In this document: one piece after another, positions 34,259 to 45,413 of the stretch | Numbering within the stretch: position 1 is the first letter of the stretch | How the letters are laid out: the number at the start of each line of letters is the position of its first letter | Source of the DNA: Mycobacterium sp. PO1 | Lineage (GTDB): Bacteria > Actinomycetota > Actinomycetes > Mycobacteriales > Mycobacteriaceae | Direction: 5' to 3' | Assembly: GCF_017312405.1 (NCBI RefSeq) | Contig: NZ_BLTG01000036.1 | Coordinates: 1-64,000, forward strand | Length of the DNA stretch: 64,000 nucleotides | Made by a program: the position numbers and the translations under genes | Notes under the pieces: model-generated | Seen by the model: only the letters and a program-made list of their open reading frames with translations | The model's database searches: none | Told to the model about the DNA's origin: nothing

Positions 34259-35155
34259 ATGTCGACGTTGACCCGGGCGGAGGCCGCCGACCTGTTCCGC
34301 CGGCCCGCCGACCGCCACATCTGCGTGGGCAACGGGCAGGTCGCGGTGCGCAGTGTGGGCACCGGCCCCGATGTGCTGTTCGTCCACGGCTGGCCGGTGT
34401 CGGGCGCAACGTTCCGCGGTCTGCTGCCCCACCTGAGCCCCCACCTCCGTTGCCATGTCGTCGATCTGGTCGGGGCGGGTGACAGCCGGTTCGGCCCGGA
34501 CTCCCGCTTCGGCATCGGTGATCACGCCGCGGCGGTTCGGCAGGTGGTGGACGCCATGAACTTCGGCGATGTGGCGGTGGTCGGCCATGACAGCGGAGGG
34601 CTCATCGCCCGTCACGCCCTCGCCGGTGATCCCCGGGTCCGTTCCTGGGGCCTGATCGACACCGAGCAGCCGCAGGGCCCGAGTCTTCGCTTCCGTTCGT
34701 TTCTGGCCATCCGTGTGGTGCCCCGCTTCGAGAACCTGCTGGCCTACCTCGTCAACAAACCGCGGATTCGCCGCAACAAGCTCGTCCTGGGTGACTGCTT
34801 CACCGATCGTGATCTGCTCGACGGTGAGTTCGCCGAGTTCTTCCTCCGCCCTCTGCGTCACGACGCGGCTCGCCGTCGAGCGGCCGGGGATTTCGGCCGG
34901 CAGTTCGACCTCGGCGCCTTCGGCGCGCTGACCGAGTTGCACCACCGGATCGCCGTGCCTGTCCACCTGGCGCACGGTGAGCGGGATGCGTTCTTTCCGC
35001 TGTCGTGGACCCGTCAGATGGTCACCACTTTTTCCGGACCGGTGCAGCTCGACGTGATCGCGCGAGGAAAACTCTTCGCGCACGAGGAGTTTCCGCGTGA
35101 GTGCGCTGAGGCGTTGTTGCCGACCCTCCTCGCGAATCGGCGTGCTGCCCGTTAG
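34259..35155 (+). CDS. Alpha/beta hydrolase with Asp-type nucleophile elbow
   Basis: A 298-aa hydrolase. The HGWPVSG oxyanion segment is at about residue 41. The nucleophile elbow is VVGHDSGGLI at about residue 111. The elbow pattern small-x-Nu-x-small-small places Asp, not Ser, at the nucleophile position. That is the arrangement of haloalkane dehalogenases and epoxide hydrolases. AHGERDAFFP provides the acid region and FAHEEFP the catalytic histidine. GAAGGAGGG precedes the ATG. It diverges from the XRE regulator. Whether it dehalogenates, opens epoxides or does neither is not decided. Confidence 0.83.
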   Translation: MSTLTRAEAADLFRRPADRHICVGNGQVAVRSVGTGPDVLFVHGWPVSGATFRGLLPHLSPHLRCHVVDLVGAGDSRFGPDSRFGIGDHAAAVRQVVDAMNFGDVAVVGHDSGGLIARHALAGDPRVRSWGLIDTEQPQGPSLRFRSFLAIRVVPRFENLLAYLVNKPRIRRNKLVLGDCFTDRDLLDGEFAEFFLRPLRHDAARRRAAGDFGRQFDLGAFGALTELHHRIAVPVHLAHGERDAFFPLSWTRQMVTTFSGPVQLDVIARGKLFAHEEFPRECAEALLPTLLANRRAAR

Positions 35156-35816
35156 GCGGCGGTGTTCGCCAACGCCTCGATGCGGGCCAGCGCCTCCTCG
35201 GCGAGATCGGCGGCACCGGGGTTCCCCGACTCTCCGCATGCGGTGATCTCCACGGCGGCGTTGTGTGCCGCGACGAAGGTGTTGTCGCAATTCCAGTCGA
35301 CCGCACGCAGCTGCCAGAGCACACTGTTCTGCGGCTGGGGCGCGCTCCCCGGAGCGACGTCGAACAGATAGGTGCGGTCTTTCATCGTGGTGACGGTCAG
35401 TGTCTGGTCGCGGCACTCGTCAGCCGTGCGGCGCACCAGGTCCAGCGCCGCTGCCGGATCGAAGTCGTAGCGGTAGACCGCGACCATCTCCTCGATGTAG
35501 ATCGATCCGTCCGGGGTCGTCCAGTGTCCGCCGTCGGTGGCCAGCGGCCGGTGCGCCTGGATGAAGGGCGGGTCGACTTCACGGGCCAGCCCCGCGCAGC
35601 GCTGTGGTTCGACGACCGCGAACAGATTGCCTTCCTCGCCGCGGACGTCGGGGCTCAACAGGTCGGCGACCTGGGTGGTGAGGATCGGCGCCGCGACCGA
35701 ACCCGCGGTCGCGGTGGCGTCGTCGACGTGGCGGGTGCACGCCGCCACCAGGACCACGCTGCCCGCCGCAGCGAGCACACCTGCACGTGCGCGCGCTCGT
35801 CGGCGGGCTGACATGC

Positions 35817-35820
<4 letters not shown>
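35152..35820 (-). CDS. Lipoprotein with PknH-like sensor domain
   Basis: A 222-aa exported lipoprotein. The signal peptide ends in the lipobox LVAAC. The mature domain has four cysteines in a disulfide-like pattern (QRCAG, DECRD, WNCDN, TACGE) and resembles the PknH extracellular sensor fold, common in mycobacterial lipoproteins. The GTG at 35820 overlaps the tex stop (GTGA), so the gene probably depends on the tex transcript. An ATG at 35814 is an alternative. The stop overlaps the 3' end of the convergent alpha/beta hydrolase by 4 bp. Confidence 0.82.
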
Positions 35821-38219
<2,399 letters not shown>

Positions 38220-38306
38220 GCGCAGGACCCTACCGAATCAGCCCGACAGAAGGGCTGCGGACACGACGGTGCCGGACAGGCCGCCCCGCACCACCGGGAG
38301 GCTCGA

Positions 38307-38447
38307 TCAGGCGACCGTGCTGGCCGGCCCTCCCCCGGCCAATGCCTCGCGCAGGCGGTACAGCGACTGGCTCAGCAGCCTCGACACGTGCATCTGCGAA
38401 ATGCCCCTTCGGGCGGTGATTTCGGACTGGGTCAGAGATTCGAGACA
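38307..38447 (-). pseudogene. Sigma-factor region 4.2 remnant (SigB/SigF-like)
   Basis: About 45 codons encode LTQSEITARRGISQMHVSRL followed by LSQSLYRLREAL, the DNA-binding helix-turn-helix of a SigF/SigB-group sigma factor, ending with a normal stop. Upstream on the minus strand no sigma regions 2 or 3 can be found in any frame to 38606, where the glycosyltransferase ends. The fragment is therefore a truncated gene unless it is used as a stand-alone peptide. The rest of 38220-38605 shows no gene. Confidence 0.7.
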
Positions 38448-38605
38448 CGGCGCCGATGAGGTCGACGCGCAGCCATCCGCACGAAGAGGTGCTGCATCGC
38501 TTCTGGACGCGAATGTCACTGCACGGCAGATCGTCACGCGTGAGAGCTGAGAGCCGGCGTCGATGTGCAGCGTTCTCGAGGTCGCGGGTGACTGGCTCGG
38601 CCGTC

Positions 38606-39787
38606 TCACGCCATCGCGCGGCGAGCGACACCGCTGGGACGTGTGGCAGCGTCGTGATAGGTCACCTCGGCATCGACGGCGATGCGATCCCAGCTGTACC
38701 GGGACCTCGCACGGGAACGTCCGGCCAGCCCCATGCCCTCCCGCAGTACCGGCTGGCCGAGGATCGACTTCAACGCCCGACGCAGCGCGTCCACATTGGC
38801 CGGTGGTACCAGAACTCCGGTGACGTCGGGAATGACCGCGTCGCGCATACCGCCGGTTGCCGCGGCGACGACCGCGGTGCCGCTGGCCATCGCCTGCAGC
38901 GCGACGGTGCCATAGGCGTCGTAGGAGGCAGGGCACACGACCACATCCGCCGACTGCAGTACCGCATCGAGGTCACCGTCGTTGTCCACAGACGCGACCC
39001 GGCAACGGTCACCGAGGCCCAGTTTCTCCGCCAGGGCGAGAATCCGGTGGATGTCGCGTTGGTCTTCGCCACCGTCGTCGACGATGCGTAACCGAGTGTG
39101 TGGAAGCACCGCGACGGCCCTCACCACTTCGGTCAGCCGATCCGGGCGTGCGGGTCCGCTCGCGACGGCGACGACCTCGTGATCGTCCTGTCCGCGAGAT
39201 GCGTGCGCCAAACCGACGCTGTTCTCGTCGACGGAGATGCCGGTCGGCACCACCGAGATCTTGGTGCGCGGGCATCCGAACCGAACCAGCTCGAAGAGGT
39301 CGTCGGTGCACGCGGCAGCGACCGCGGTGGCGTTTTTGGCCAGCAGCGTCTGCAGTTTGATCCGGGTTTCCAACGTGCCGGCCTCATCCCTGGGCAGACG
39401 CATCAGGGTGCCCAGTCCGTGAAAGGACTGCACCGTGGGCACAGGACGTCGGTTGGCCGCCAGCTGGCTCGCCATCCCGTATGCCCAGCCGTGGCAGTGC
39501 ACCACGTCCGGAGGGCGATGCGACCATTCGTCGACCAACTGACGTCCGAGATCACCGATCAGCGGCATCAACGCCTCGGGCGGCCCGTCGAAGCCGGATT
39601 CAGCCGGCAGCGTGACCACCTGGTAGTCGCCGGGGGATTCCGGAGTTGTCGGCGAGGCGGTGTAGAGCGTGACGTCGTGCCCCCTGCCTGCCAGAGCGTT
39701 TGCCAGGCTCGCGATGTCATAGCAGCCGTCGTTGCCTCCCGCCACTCTCGCGTTGTCCGGTGTTGCGCCTACTATCGCCAGTCGCAT
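38606..39787 (-). CDS. GT4-family glycosyltransferase
   Basis: A 393-aa retaining glycosyltransferase of the GT-B fold. The N-terminal domain starts MRLAIVGATPDNARVAGGND, includes DVVHCHGWAYGMASQL, and SFHGLGTLMRLP. The C-terminal nucleotide-sugar site has SGPARPDRLTEV and the EX7E-like loop YDAYGTVALQAMASGTAVVA, where the first Glu is replaced by Tyr-Asp-Ala-Tyr context. The ATG at 39787 is used because it begins the Rossmann strand. It lies beside a sigma-factor remnant and divergent from a SigF-type promoter. The acceptor could be mycothiol-like, a lipid or a polysaccharide. Confidence 0.85.
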   Translation of the reverse strand: MRLAIVGATPDNARVAGGNDGCYDIASLANALAGRGHDVTLYTASPTTPESPGDYQVVTLPAESGFDGPPEALMPLIGDLGRQLVDEWSHRPPDVVHCHGWAYGMASQLAANRRPVPTVQSFHGLGTLMRLPRDEAGTLETRIKLQTLLAKNATAVAAACTDDLFELVRFGCPRTKISVVPTGISVDENSVGLAHASRGQDDHEVVAVASGPARPDRLTEVVRAVAVLPHTRLRIVDDGGEDQRDIHRILALAEKLGLGDRCRVASVDNDGDLDAVLQSADVVVCPASYDAYGTVALQAMASGTAVVAAATGGMRDAVIPDVTGVLVPPANVDALRRALKSILGQPVLREGMGLAGRSRARSRYSWDRIAVDAEVTYHDAATRPSGVARRAMA

Positions 39788-40316
39788 GAAAGCCCTTCGG
39801 ATCGGCATTGGCGGCCGCCCCGGTCGCGGGACGGTTCCTATCCCTCTGGAGGGCCGAAAAAGTTGTTCGCGAAACAATCCCGCGACAATGCTTCGTCTGA
39901 TGTCCGAATCTGTTCGCATTGCGGACCGACGAGCGGGCTTTGTTCCGATGTGCCGGTTACCGGCCCCCACATCGGGTAGTCCGAGCTTCATGGGCAATGA
40001 TGCGGACACCCCGGCCGCCGGGGCCATGACGACCGACAGCTCTGCAGTCGGCGTGGCGGCTCTATGTGTCGGCGCCTGACGTTTGCCCGAGGATTTCGCT
40101 TTCGTGGAATCGATGGCGACATCTCCCACCGCCTACGGACTGGCGGGCACCCGGTCCGGCGGCGGCTGTACGAAAAATTCGGGCTGGCAGTTGAACTGGT
40201 CGAGTCGGCGACGTCGCCCACTCCGCGGCACGGCTACTGCGTGCTGGTCGGTGAAACCGACACAGCGTTGACCGCGCGACGTGAGCGGCTCGTCGAAACC
40301 GAATGCCGCTTGGACG
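39788..40316. other. 529-bp region: SigF-type promoter and short frames
   Basis: Between the glycosyltransferase start and the STAS-ATPase gene lie a promoter-like element (39955-39979), a 29-codon frame at 39990-40079 and an 86-codon frame at 40064-40324. The first 160 bp hold no recognisable gene. The two short frames are in different reading frames and overlap, so a decayed gene or two tiny genes are both possible. Confidence 0.5.
39955..39979 (+). promoter_or_regulatory. SigF-type promoter candidate
   Basis: GGTT at 39955-39958 and GGGTAG at 39974-39979 are separated by 15 bases, close to the mycobacterial SigF consensus GTTT/GGTT-N15-17-GGGTAT. A start codon follows 10 bases later. It drives toward the STAS-ATPase gene. 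The assignment is inferred from the consensus. Confidence 0.55.
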
Positions 40317-40324
40317 ATGGTTGA
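40064..40324 (+). CDS. Possible small ORF coupled to the STAS-ATPase gene
   Basis: An 86-codon frame whose stop overlaps the ATG of the next gene by 8 bp, which suggests translational coupling. The second half, YEKFGLAVELVESATSP and GYCVLVGETDTALTARRE, looks protein-like. The first half is Arg-rich and less convincing, so an internal start is possible. No homologous family is recognised. It could also be the end of a frameshifted gene starting at 39990. Confidence 0.4.
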   Translation: MCRRLTFARGFRFRGIDGDISHRLRTGGHPVRRRLYEKFGLAVELVESATSPTPRHGYCVLVGETDTALTARRERLVETECRLDDG

Positions 40325-41081
40325 GCACGGCGACATCGGCATCGCGGCGGTGACTGCGCCGGTCGGCGCGCTGATGACCATGGCCGGGACGCTGGACGAA
40401 CGTACCTACCATGAGGTCCGGGACAGCGTGATCAAGGCGGCGCTGGAGGAACCGCGGGCAGTCCTCGTCGACGTCACCGCGTTGTCGGTGCCGTCGGAAT
40501 CGGCGTGGGCGGCGTTCAGCAGCGCACGTTGGCATGTGAGCACGTGGCCCGATGTTCCCGTTGTCTTGGTGTGCGCACATCAGGACGGGCGAGACGCGAT
40601 CACCCGCAGTGGTGCGGCACGCTACGTGCCGGTGCACGCAACCGCGCAGTCCGCCGCACGGTCGGTCGCACGGTCAGTCGAGGACGGCGTCGGGTTCCGC
40701 CGCCGCGCCCACTGTGAGGTGGCCAGGAATCGGAGCACTCTGCGGCGTTCCCGCGAACTGGTAGACGAGTGGCTCACGCAGTGGGATTGCCGGGAAATGA
40801 TTCTCACGGCCAGCACGGTGGCCACCATCTTCGTCGAGAACGTCATCGACCACACCCTCAGCTGTCCCACTCTTCGGCTGGAGACGATGGACGGGCGGCT
40901 CACCGTTGCGGTCCACGACAGCAGCCCGCACCTTCCGGCCCGCCGGGAGGACACGGCCGACTCTGCTTGTGCGATTTCCGGGCTGGCCATCGTCGCCGCG
41001 CTGAGCCGGGCCTGGGGCGTAATCCCCGTACCCGCCGGCAAGGTGGTGTGGGCGGTGCTGGTGCCCGAGAACCGGCTGTAG
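40317..41081 (+). CDS. STAS domain fused to RsbW-like ATP-binding domain
   Basis: A 254-aa cytoplasmic regulator. Residues 1-105 form a STAS anti-sigma-factor antagonist domain (APVGALMTMAGTLDERTYHE, VLVDVTALSVPSESAWAAF). The expected phosphorylatable serine lies in PSES. Residues 125-254 form a HATPase_c_2 module with N-box TIFVENVIDHTLS, G1-like VAVHDSSPHLPAR and G2 GLAIVAALSRAWGV followed by GKVVWAVL. Antagonist and anti-sigma kinase are thus in one chain. A SigF-type promoter lies upstream. It could sense a partner-switch signal or bind another sigma factor. Confidence 0.85.
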   Translation: MVEHGDIGIAAVTAPVGALMTMAGTLDERTYHEVRDSVIKAALEEPRAVLVDVTALSVPSESAWAAFSSARWHVSTWPDVPVVLVCAHQDGRDAITRSGAARYVPVHATAQSAARSVARSVEDGVGFRRRAHCEVARNRSTLRRSRELVDEWLTQWDCREMILTASTVATIFVENVIDHTLSCPTLRLETMDGRLTVAVHDSSPHLPARREDTADSACAISGLAIVAALSRAWGVIPVPAGKVVWAVLVPENRL

Positions 41082-41104
41082 CAGCCGGCCCCCGGGCAGC
41101 CAGG

Positions 41105-43369
41105 TCAACGCAGGTCGAACCGGTCGTTGTTCATCACCTTCACCCAGGCGGCGACGAAGTCCTCGACGAACTTGCCCTGGTTGTCGTCCTGGGCGTACAC
41201 CTCGGCCAGCGCCCGCAGGATGGAGTGCGAACCGAAGACCAGGTCGTTGACGGTCGCGGTCCACTTCTTGGTCCCCGTAGCGCGGTCGACACCGTCGTAG
41301 ACGTTCTCCGTCGTCTCGGAGACCTTCCACTCGGTGCCCATGTCGAGCAGGTTGACGAAGAAGTCGTTGGTGAGGACCCCGGGCTTGTCGGTGAACACGC
41401 CGTGCTTCGTCCCGCCGTGGTTGGCACCCAGAGCCCGCATGCCGCCGATCAGGACGGTCAGTTCGGGGGAGGTCACGTCGAGCATGTAGGCGCGGTCCAG
41501 CAGCAATTCCTCGAGCTGGGCCTTCTCCCCCGGGCGCACGTAGTTGCGGAAGCCGTCGGCGCGCGGCTCGAGCACCGCGAACGAATCGACATCCGTGGTC
41601 TCCTGTGTCGCGTCCGTGCGACCGGGCGCGAAGTGCACGTCGATCTCGAAACCGGCGTCCTTCGCGGCTTTTTCGACCGCCGCAGAACCGGCCAGCACGA
41701 TGAGATCGGCCAGCGACACCTTCTTCGCACTCGAGCCGTTGAACTCCTGCTGGATCTTCTCCAGCACCGGCAACACCTTGTCGAGCTCGGCCGGCTCGTT
41801 GACCTCCCAGTTGCGTTGCGGCTCCAGGCGCAACCGTGCGCCGTTCGCACCGCCGCGCTTGTCGGTGCTGCGGAAGCTGGCCGCCGACGCCCACGCTGTC
41901 TTGACCAGCTGCGGCACGGACAGCCCGGCGTCAAGGACCTTCGCCTTGAGCGACGCGATCTCGGACTCGCCGATCAGCTCGCCCTCCACCGCAGGCACCG
42001 GGTCCTGCCACAGCTGTGGTTCGGGGATCCACGGTCCGAGGTACCGCGACACCGGCCCCATGTCACGGTGCAGCAGCTTGTACCAGGCCTTGGCGAAGGC
42101 CTCGTTGAGTTCCTCGGGGTGGTCGAGCCACCGGCGGGTGATCTCGCCGTAGATCGGGTCGACGCGCATCGACACGTCGGTGACGAGCATGGTGGGCTTG
42201 CGCGGCGGGCCGCCGAACGGACCGGGAATGATCGCCTCGGCGTCCTTGGCCTCGAACTGCCATGCGCCGCCGGGGCTTTTGGTCAGCTCCCACTCGTAGC
42301 CGTAGAGCAGTTCCAGGTAGGAGTTGCTCCATTTGGTCGGAGTGGGGGTCCACACGACCTCCAGTCCGCTGGTGATGGTGTCGGCGGCCTTGCCGGAGGC
42401 GAACGCGCACTTCCAGCCGAGTCCCTGTTGCTCGACCGGGGCGCCCTCGGGTTCGGGTCCGACCAGGTCGCCGTCGCCGGCCCCGTGCGTCTTACCCAGC
42501 GTGTGCCCGCCGACGATCAGCGCAGCGGTCTCCTCGTCGTTCATCGCCATCCGGCCGAACGTGACGCGGATGTCGTGAGCGGCTTTCAACGGATCCGGCT
42601 CGCCTTCGGGACCTTCGGGGTTGACGTAGATCAAGCCCATGGTGGTGGCGCCGTAGCGCTCCTCGAGCTCGCGAGCACCCTGGGCTGAGCCCTCGTAGCG
42701 CTTGTCGGTGCCGAGCCATTCCTCTTCCTCGCCGAAGATGACTTCCTCGGGTTCCCAGAAGTCAGGCCGGCCGAAGCCGAACCCGAAGGTCTGGAAGCCC
42801 GCGGACTCCAGTGAGACGTTGCCGGCGAACACCAACAGGTCCGACCACGAGATCTTGTTGCCGTACTTCTTCTTCACCGGCCACAGCAGCCGACGCGCCT
42901 TGTCCAGGTTGGCGTTGTCCGGCCAGCTGTTCAGCGGCGCGAAACGCTGCATGCCCTGGCCGCCGCCGCCGCGGCCGTCATAGATGCGGTAGGTACCCGC
43001 GGCGTGCCAGCTCATCCGGATGAACAGGCCGGCATAGCTGCCGTAGTCGGCCGGCCACCAGTCCTGCGACGTGGTGATCACCGACATCACGTCGGCTTTG
43101 AGCGCCTCCGGATCCAGCTTGGCGAACTCGCCGGCGTAATCGAAATCCTCGCCCAGCGGGTTGCCCTTGCTGGAGTGGGCGTGCAGCTTGGTGACGTCGA
43201 TCTGCTCCGGCCACCAGTCCTGGTTGGTCAGAGGTCGGTGTGCCTTGGGCTCCGGGGAACGGATGGCCGGGTTCTCGCTCTCGCTGCCGCTGCTGTGCGT
43301 CGCTTCCTCGGGGAACGGCGGCTTGGCGTCGGAGGTATCAGATGATGACACAGTGTGTTTCCCTTCCAT
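41105..43369 (-). CDS. katG: Catalase-peroxidase KatG
   Basis: A 754-aa haem enzyme that removes peroxide and activates isoniazid in mycobacteria. The distal site is [13 protein letters not shown] (Arg, Trp, His). The covalent Met-Tyr-Trp adduct partners can be read in [15 protein letters not shown] and GRMAMNDEE. The proximal histidine lies in [13 protein letters not shown]. The GTG start at 43351 ([10 protein letters not shown]) is an alternative with GGAAGGG upstream. The gene follows furA by about 24 nt, the usual mycobacterial furA-katG operon. C-terminal domain [10 protein letters not shown] and [10 protein letters not shown] are complete. Confidence 0.96.
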   Translation of the reverse strand: MEGKHTVSSSDTSDAKPPFPEEATHSSGSESENPAIRSPEPKAHRPLTNQDWWPEQIDVTKLHAHSSKGNPLGEDFDYAGEFAKLDPEALKADVMSVITTSQDWWPADYGSYAGLFIRMSWHAAGTYRIYDGRGGGGQGMQRFAPLNSWPDNANLDKARRLLWPVKKKYGNKISWSDLLVFAGNVSLESAGFQTFGFGFGRPDFWEPEEVIFGEEEEWLGTDKRYEGSAQGARELEERYGATTMGLIYVNPEGPEGEPDPLKAAHDIRVTFGRMAMNDEETAALIVGGHTLGKTHGAGDGDLVGPEPEGAPVEQQGLGWKCAFASGKAADTITSGLEVVWTPTPTKWSNSYLELLYGYEWELTKSPGGAWQFEAKDAEAIIPGPFGGPPRKPTMLVTDVSMRVDPIYGEITRRWLDHPEELNEAFAKAWYKLLHRDMGPVSRYLGPWIPEPQLWQDPVPAVEGELIGESEIASLKAKVLDAGLSVPQLVKTAWASAASFRSTDKRGGANGARLRLEPQRNWEVNEPAELDKVLPVLEKIQQEFNGSSAKKVSLADLIVLAGSAAVEKAAKDAGFEIDVHFAPGRTDATQETTDVDSFAVLEPRADGFRNYVRPGEKAQLEELLLDRAYMLDVTSPELTVLIGGMRALGANHGGTKHGVFTDKPGVLTNDFFVNLLDMGTEWKVSETTENVYDGVDRATGTKKWTATVNDLVFGSHSILRALAEVYAQDDNQGKFVEDFVAAWVKVMNNDRFDLR

Positions 43370-43393
43370 CTTCCTGCGGTGGTCGAGCTGTGA

Positions 43394-43837
43394 TCACGGG
43401 TGTGATCGGGAAGTGTGCTGCGCAGAGCAGTCGGGGCACAGCCCCCAGTAGATGACTTCGGCCTCGTCGACGTCGAAGCCCTGCTCGTCGGATGCCGTCA
43501 GACACGGTGCGTCGCCGACGGCACAGTCCACATCGCGAATCGTGCCGCAACTGCGGCACACGACGTGGTGGTGGTTGTCGCCGACCCGGGATTCGTAGCG
43601 GGCCAGCGAGTTGGCCGGCTGGATACGGCGCACCAGCCCGGCAGTCGTCAGCGCACTGAGCGCGTCGTACACGGTCTGGCGGGACACGTCGGGTTGTCGT
43701 TCCCGCGCGGCCCGGATGATGAGCTCGGTGTCCGCGTGCGGATGGTGCTCCACGGCGTGCAGCACTGCCATCCGTGGGCGGGTGACACGCAGCGAGGCGC
43801 CCTTGAGAACCTCGGCGTAGTCCGGATCGTGACCCAT
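43394..43837 (-). CDS. furA: Peroxide/metal-sensing repressor FurA
   Basis: A 147-aa Fur-family repressor. The winged helix is LRVTRPRMAVLHAVEHHPHA with VSRQTVYDALSALTTAGLVR. Metal ligands lie in HHHVVCRSCG, CAVGDAPC, and the C-terminal LCPDCSAQ. The ATG at 43837 aligns with the usual start MxxxPDYAExL; a TTG at 43873 would add 12 residues. It is upstream of katG and represses it. The upstream AT-rich stretch (43917-43939 on the plus strand) could hold its own operator, since FurA is known to bind an AT-rich site at its promoter. Confidence 0.93.
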   Translation of the reverse strand: MGHDPDYAEVLKGASLRVTRPRMAVLHAVEHHPHADTELIIRAARERQPDVSRQTVYDALSALTTAGLVRRIQPANSLARYESRVGDNHHHVVCRSCGTIRDVDCAVGDAPCLTASDEQGFDVDEAEVIYWGLCPDCSAQHTSRSHP

Positions 43838-43875
43838 CCACTCGATACTGTCGTGAAAACTGGATGGGATCAAGA

Positions 43876-45246
43876 TTATCGGCCGGATTGCCCACCGGAT
43901 TGCTTGATGGACAACCGAATTCGTTCGTTATTTGGATAGTTGCGCCCGGGTCGCGGTGTCGTCGGTCGGCCGGCGGCGATCCGGCCCAGTGCGGCGGTGG
44001 CCACGAAGCCGGCGAGCGCGCACCAGCCGGGCGCCTCCCCGAGTCCCGATTTCGCCATCAGCACCAGTGCGATACCGGCGGCGCAGACGGACAGGCCGGC
44101 GACACCAGCGCGTGCACCGACCGCCCGCACCGGCGCGTCCCACCATGGCAGCGGCCGGTGTTCCAGCGGGGCGAGCAACCAGAACAGCGCCAGCATCACC
44201 GCGGCGAACACCAACGCGCGCAACGCCAATCGGCCCCAGAAGCCTGGCTCGTGGACGTCATAGGCGTCCAGCCCCACCAGGTGCAGTCCGACGGCGGCCA
44301 CCGCGATGGCCGGGATGTGCCACAGGTACAGCGTCATCGCCCCGGCGTTGCCCCGGGCCACGACACGCCAGACCCGGCGGCGCTGCGCCCACCGCTGGAT
44401 CGACCTCGCCACGACCACGAACGCGCTCGACATCCACACGCACTGCAGGGCCAGGACCAGCGTCGGCGGCGACACGTTGGACACCCGGTCGGCCCCGGTG
44501 ACCACCAGCGACACCTCGTAGGGCCCGAGGGCGACGAGGCCGACTTGGGCCGTGAACGCGACGACGGCCACCACGCCCGCAGTCCGGACCCCGAGGAGAC
44601 GATGCGCGTACCCGACACCGAACACCACCGGGATGAGCCACACCAGCACGAAGTTGGCCACGGCCACCATCGGGGAGTCCACCGCGAAACGGACCGCATC
44701 GAGGGCAGCGATCGCCACCAGCAGCGAAACGAGCAGCCCGGTCAGCGCCCAGGAGGTGGTCAACCGGGTCAGTGCCGGCACGAACGCGAGGGCGAGCAGG
44801 TAGACCCCGAGGAACCACAGCAGCGCCACGCTTTCGCCGCCAAGGCGCGCCTCGGACGCCTCCCCCAGGACGGCCCGAACCAGCAGCAGAATGGCAGACC
44901 ACGCCGCCAGATACCAGAACACCGGTCGACACAAGCGTTGCGCACGCGTGAACAGCCAACTCCCCCAGGATGTTCCGGCGTGATAACCGTAGGCGCCGGC
45001 CGCACCGCCGGCCAGGAAGAACAGCGGCATCACCTGCAGGACCCACGTCACCGGCGTCAGCGCGGGCAGCGCCCCGAGGGTGTTGCCGATACGCACTCCG
45101 CGGGTGTCGATGGTCGCCAGTAGCAACGCACAGTGCCCGAACATCACGACGACGAGCGCCGCGAGACGGGCGACGTCGATTGCTCGGTCTCGGCCCGGGG
45201 GAATCACGTCGGGCGTGGAGTCGGTCGGGCGGACGGGGTGCGCCAT
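43876..45246 (-). CDS. Membrane acyltransferase (Acyl_transf_3 family)
   Basis: A 456-aa integral membrane protein with about ten hydrophobic helices. The N-terminal RDRAIDVARLAALVVVMFGH contains the family's conserved arginine and histidine; RLCRPVFWYLAAW and YLWHIPAIAVAAV follow. Members O-acylate sugars or peptidoglycan. It uses the ATG at 45246 (MAHPVRPT). The 3' end reaches 39 bp upstream of the furA ATG, so the furA promoter lies inside its last codons. The C-terminal NYPNNERIRLSIKQSGGQ is therefore under dual constraint. Confidence 0.85.
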   Translation of the reverse strand: MAHPVRPTDSTPDVIPPGRDRAIDVARLAALVVVMFGHCALLLATIDTRGVRIGNTLGALPALTPVTWVLQVMPLFFLAGGAAGAYGYHAGTSWGSWLFTRAQRLCRPVFWYLAAWSAILLLVRAVLGEASEARLGGESVALLWFLGVYLLALAFVPALTRLTTSWALTGLLVSLLVAIAALDAVRFAVDSPMVAVANFVLVWLIPVVFGVGYAHRLLGVRTAGVVAVVAFTAQVGLVALGPYEVSLVVTGADRVSNVSPPTLVLALQCVWMSSAFVVVARSIQRWAQRRRVWRVVARGNAGAMTLYLWHIPAIAVAAVGLHLVGLDAYDVHEPGFWGRLALRALVFAAVMLALFWLLAPLEHRPLPWWDAPVRAVGARAGVAGLSVCAAGIALVLMAKSGLGEAPGWCALAGFVATAALGRIAAGRPTTPRPGRNYPNNERIRLSIKQSGGQSGR

Positions 45247-45356
45247 GACCTCAAGCATGCCCGCCCGCGACGCTCCGCGACTGAGTAGTACTACGGCATC
45301 GTGAGCAGTGGCGGCATCGAGAGCAGTCTCGGCACTCTCAGCGTGGCGGCATTAGC

Positions 45357-45379
45357 GCCAGTGCCAGTGCCAGTGCCAG
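45357..45379. repeat. GCCAGT hexanucleotide microsatellite
   Basis: Nearly four copies of GCCAGT sit in the 155-bp gap between the acyltransferase and paralogue B genes. The rest of that gap holds only short GAGCAGT/GCGGCAT-like repeats and no gene. Confidence 0.7.
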
Positions 45380-45413
45380 GGTCGCCGGCGCCGGTGCCAT
45401 CAGCGGCCCTGAA

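Noticed and set aside
38307-38936. A longer sigma-factor gene continuing from 38447 to 38936
   Set aside because: Beyond residue 45 from the C-terminus the frame loses sigma similarity and overlaps the glycosyltransferase coding region.
40083-40271. A 62-codon frame between the two short frames
   Set aside because: It lies in the STAS frame but has a stop before the STAS start and low-complexity Arg/Ser content.
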